Source: Nannocystaceae bacterium
GTDB taxonomy: Bacteria; Myxococcota_A; Polyangia; Nannocystales; Nannocystaceae
DNA length: 5,743 bases
Assembly: GCA_016763875.1 (NCBI GenBank)
Contig: JAESSZ010000019.1
Location: 1-5,743 of the forward strand
Reading direction: 5' to 3'
Position numbers and translations under genes: made by a program. Position 1 is the stretch's first letter. Every line of letters starts with the position of its first letter. Positions 4,656 through 5,743 of the stretch are shown here, one piece after another. The notes beneath the pieces are model-generated. The model searched no databases. It saw nothing but the letters and a program-made list of their open reading frames with translations, and was not told the DNA's origin.

Positions 4656-5230
4656 GTGCGCCAGGCCAAGCTTGGAAAAGGAGGATGTTGATGAGTTGAA
4701 CTGAAACCTTTACTGGAGTCCAGCGGGGTGAAAGCCCCCGACCGGCCAAGGTCATGGTCACCAGCCGGAAGCGAGTCTTGCGTGGGCACGGGTGACCGTG
4801 ACTGCGAAGCGTAGACAGCGAGCCGCGTAGGCCGTGTGACTGAGCCCCGTAATTACGTGTTTGTGGAGGCCGACGTTTTTCTAGAGACGGAAGGCACCAC
4901 GACGTCGCTGCCATAGACCAAGGCGTCGTCGCTCCACCGGGGTCGGAGAGCAGGGCATGCGAGGAAGGACTCCCCAGGAACCTGGGAGATCTGGACGTCT
5001 CCTCCTTCCCGGTCGGGGGACCGGAGACCAAAATCCACGCCGCGAGAGCAAGCGAAACGGAGGAACCGCCGAGCGAGGGAGACCGAGCGGCAAACACGGC
5101 CCGAGGGTCGTGGCGGGACGGGCGGCCAGAAGTCGGAGCGCTTCGTAGTACCGATGAAGCGGGGGAACCAACCTAACGGGACCCCGTGGAGGAAAGGGAG
5201 CGCCAAATCACGGAACCATTCGAGGGAAAG
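4656..5230 (+). ncRNA. Group II intron ribozyme, 5' domains (domain I to start of domain IV)
   Basis: These 575 bases have no gene and precede the intron-encoded protein. Visible structure includes a GAAA-capped stem at 4725-4738 (GGGGT, GAAA, GCCCC) and a CCGGC...GCCGG pairing starting near 4741. The block AAGCGAGTCTTGCGTG around 4768-4783 looks like conserved domain I sequence I recall from related introns. A possible exon-binding site is TCTGGAC at 4990-4996. Purine-rich sequence (CGAGGGAAAG, 5221-5230) ends the region and is the ribosome site of the maturase. Domain borders would need covariance modelling. Confidence 0.65.
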
Positions 5231-5743
5231 ATGAACGGGACATCGGGCTCGACAAGCATCTCAACAAAACTGGAACGGATAGCAGCGCTGGCGCGGGAGT
5301 GTCCCGGGATGCCGCTGACAACACTCGCCCACCATATCGACCTCGCCTGGCTGCGGGAGGCATATCGCCTCACGCGCAAAGGTGGAGCCACGGGCGTCGA
5401 CCGACAGACCGCGGCCGAGTACGCAAAGAACCTGGAGGGCAACCTCCAGTCGCTACTCGAACGCGCAAAATCGGGGACGTACCGGGCGCCGCCCGTGCGT
5501 CGGGTTCACATCCCGAAAGGGACCGGAACCGAAACACGACCACTGGGGATCCCGACCTTCGAGGACAAGGTTCTCCAGCGTGCAGTGACCATGGTGCTCA
5601 CCGCGGTTTACGAGCAGGACTTCCTGTCCTGCTCGTACGGGTTCCGGCCCGGCCGCTCCGCGCACCAAGCACTGCAGGCCCTGTGGGACCAGGCGACGAG
5701 AACGGCAGGCGGGTGGGTCGTCGAGCTCGACATACGAAAGTAC
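5231..5743 (+). CDS. ltrA: Group II intron reverse transcriptase/maturase, N-terminal 171 residues
   Basis: The gene is cut by the window end. It starts at ATG 5231 with GAGGG six bases upstream. The second in-frame ATG (5309) is less likely because the N-terminus (STKLERIAALARECPGM) looks like that of related maturases. Fingers-region motifs are clear: AYRLTRKGGATGVDRQT (44-60), VRRVHIPKGTGTETRPLGIP (89-108), FEDKVLQRAV (110-119), EQDFLSCSYGFRPGRSAHQA (128-147), and VVELDIRKY (163-171), in which D167 is the probable first catalytic aspartate. The YADD site, thumb, maturase domain X and any endonuclease domain lie outside. The protein helps its intron fold and splice and copies it into DNA at target sites. 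No frameshift is seen in this part, unlike the neighbouring transposase genes. Confidence 0.93.
   Translation, partial: MNGTSGSTSISTKLERIAALARECPGMPLTTLAHHIDLAWLREAYRLTRKGGATGVDRQTAAEYAKNLEGNLQSLLERAKSGTYRAPPVRRVHIPKGTGTETRPLGIPTFEDKVLQRAVTMVLTAVYEQDFLSCSYGFRPGRSAHQALQALWDQATRTAGGWVVELDIRKY

Larger units (their letters stand above)
4656..5743 (+). mobile_element. Group II intron (mobile retroelement), 5' part
   Basis: The intron begins GTGCGCCAGG, matching the GUGYG 5' consensus, exactly where IS91 transposase homology fails. A long structured non-coding stretch follows and then a group II reverse transcriptase at 5231, the usual domain I-IV layout. The 3' ribozyme domains and splice site are beyond the window. 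It is on the same strand as the IS91 gene, so splicing could restore that message. No structural class is assigned. An alternative 5' end such as the GTGTG at 4834 is less likely, because structured sequence typical of domain I lies upstream of it. Confidence 0.75.

Noticed and set aside
4834..4838. GTGTG as the group II intron 5' end
   Set aside because: Structured sequence typical of domain I already begins about 110 bases upstream, and IS91 similarity stops near 4655, fitting the GTGCG at 4656 better.
1..5743. CRISPR array, tRNA or rRNA genes
   Set aside because: No regularly spaced repeats, cloverleaf or rRNA sequence seen on either strand by eye.

Overview
High-GC bacterial DNA crowded with mobile-element debris. 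No housekeeping, rRNA or tRNA gene is present to fix the taxon. GC-rich codon use together with IS66, IS91 and group II intron sequences fits a large-genome Proteobacterium or Myxococcota, but that is only a guess.

Layout, left to right. (1) Positions 1-311, minus strand: the 5' end of an IS66-family element, with the N-terminus of a TnpC transposase and a GTAA-type terminal repeat at its outer edge. (2) 334-732, plus: a HigA-like antitoxin without a visible toxin, starting 22 bases beyond the IS66 end. (3) 733-1064: intergenic, with several inverted and direct repeats. (4) 1065-2818, plus: a compact three-gene operon (248, 205 and 129 aa). Genes 1 and 2 overlap by GTGA and genes 2 and 3 are 3 bases apart. 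The third product resembles HEPN-fold proteins; I do not recognise the first two. This is the best candidate for an undescribed system, possibly toxin-antitoxin or defence. (5) 2894-3095, minus: a frameshifted remnant of the C-terminal winged helix of a DNA-binding protein. (6) 3136 to about 3872, plus: IS66 tnpA and tnpB without tnpC. (7) About 3883-4655, plus: an IS91-family (HUH) transposase lacking its start and the first part of its zinc-binding domain, abutting the end of tnpB. (8) 4656 to the window end, plus: a group II intron inserted in the IS91 gene, with domain I RNA followed by a reverse transcriptase/maturase that runs off the edge.

The right half is therefore a nested chain: an IS66 remnant joined to an IS91 remnant, which is split by a retroelement. 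The left half is accessory cargo (antitoxin and HEPN operon) between mobile elements, the usual setting of toxin-antitoxin and defence islands. All function calls rest on motif recognition by eye; no database search was possible.
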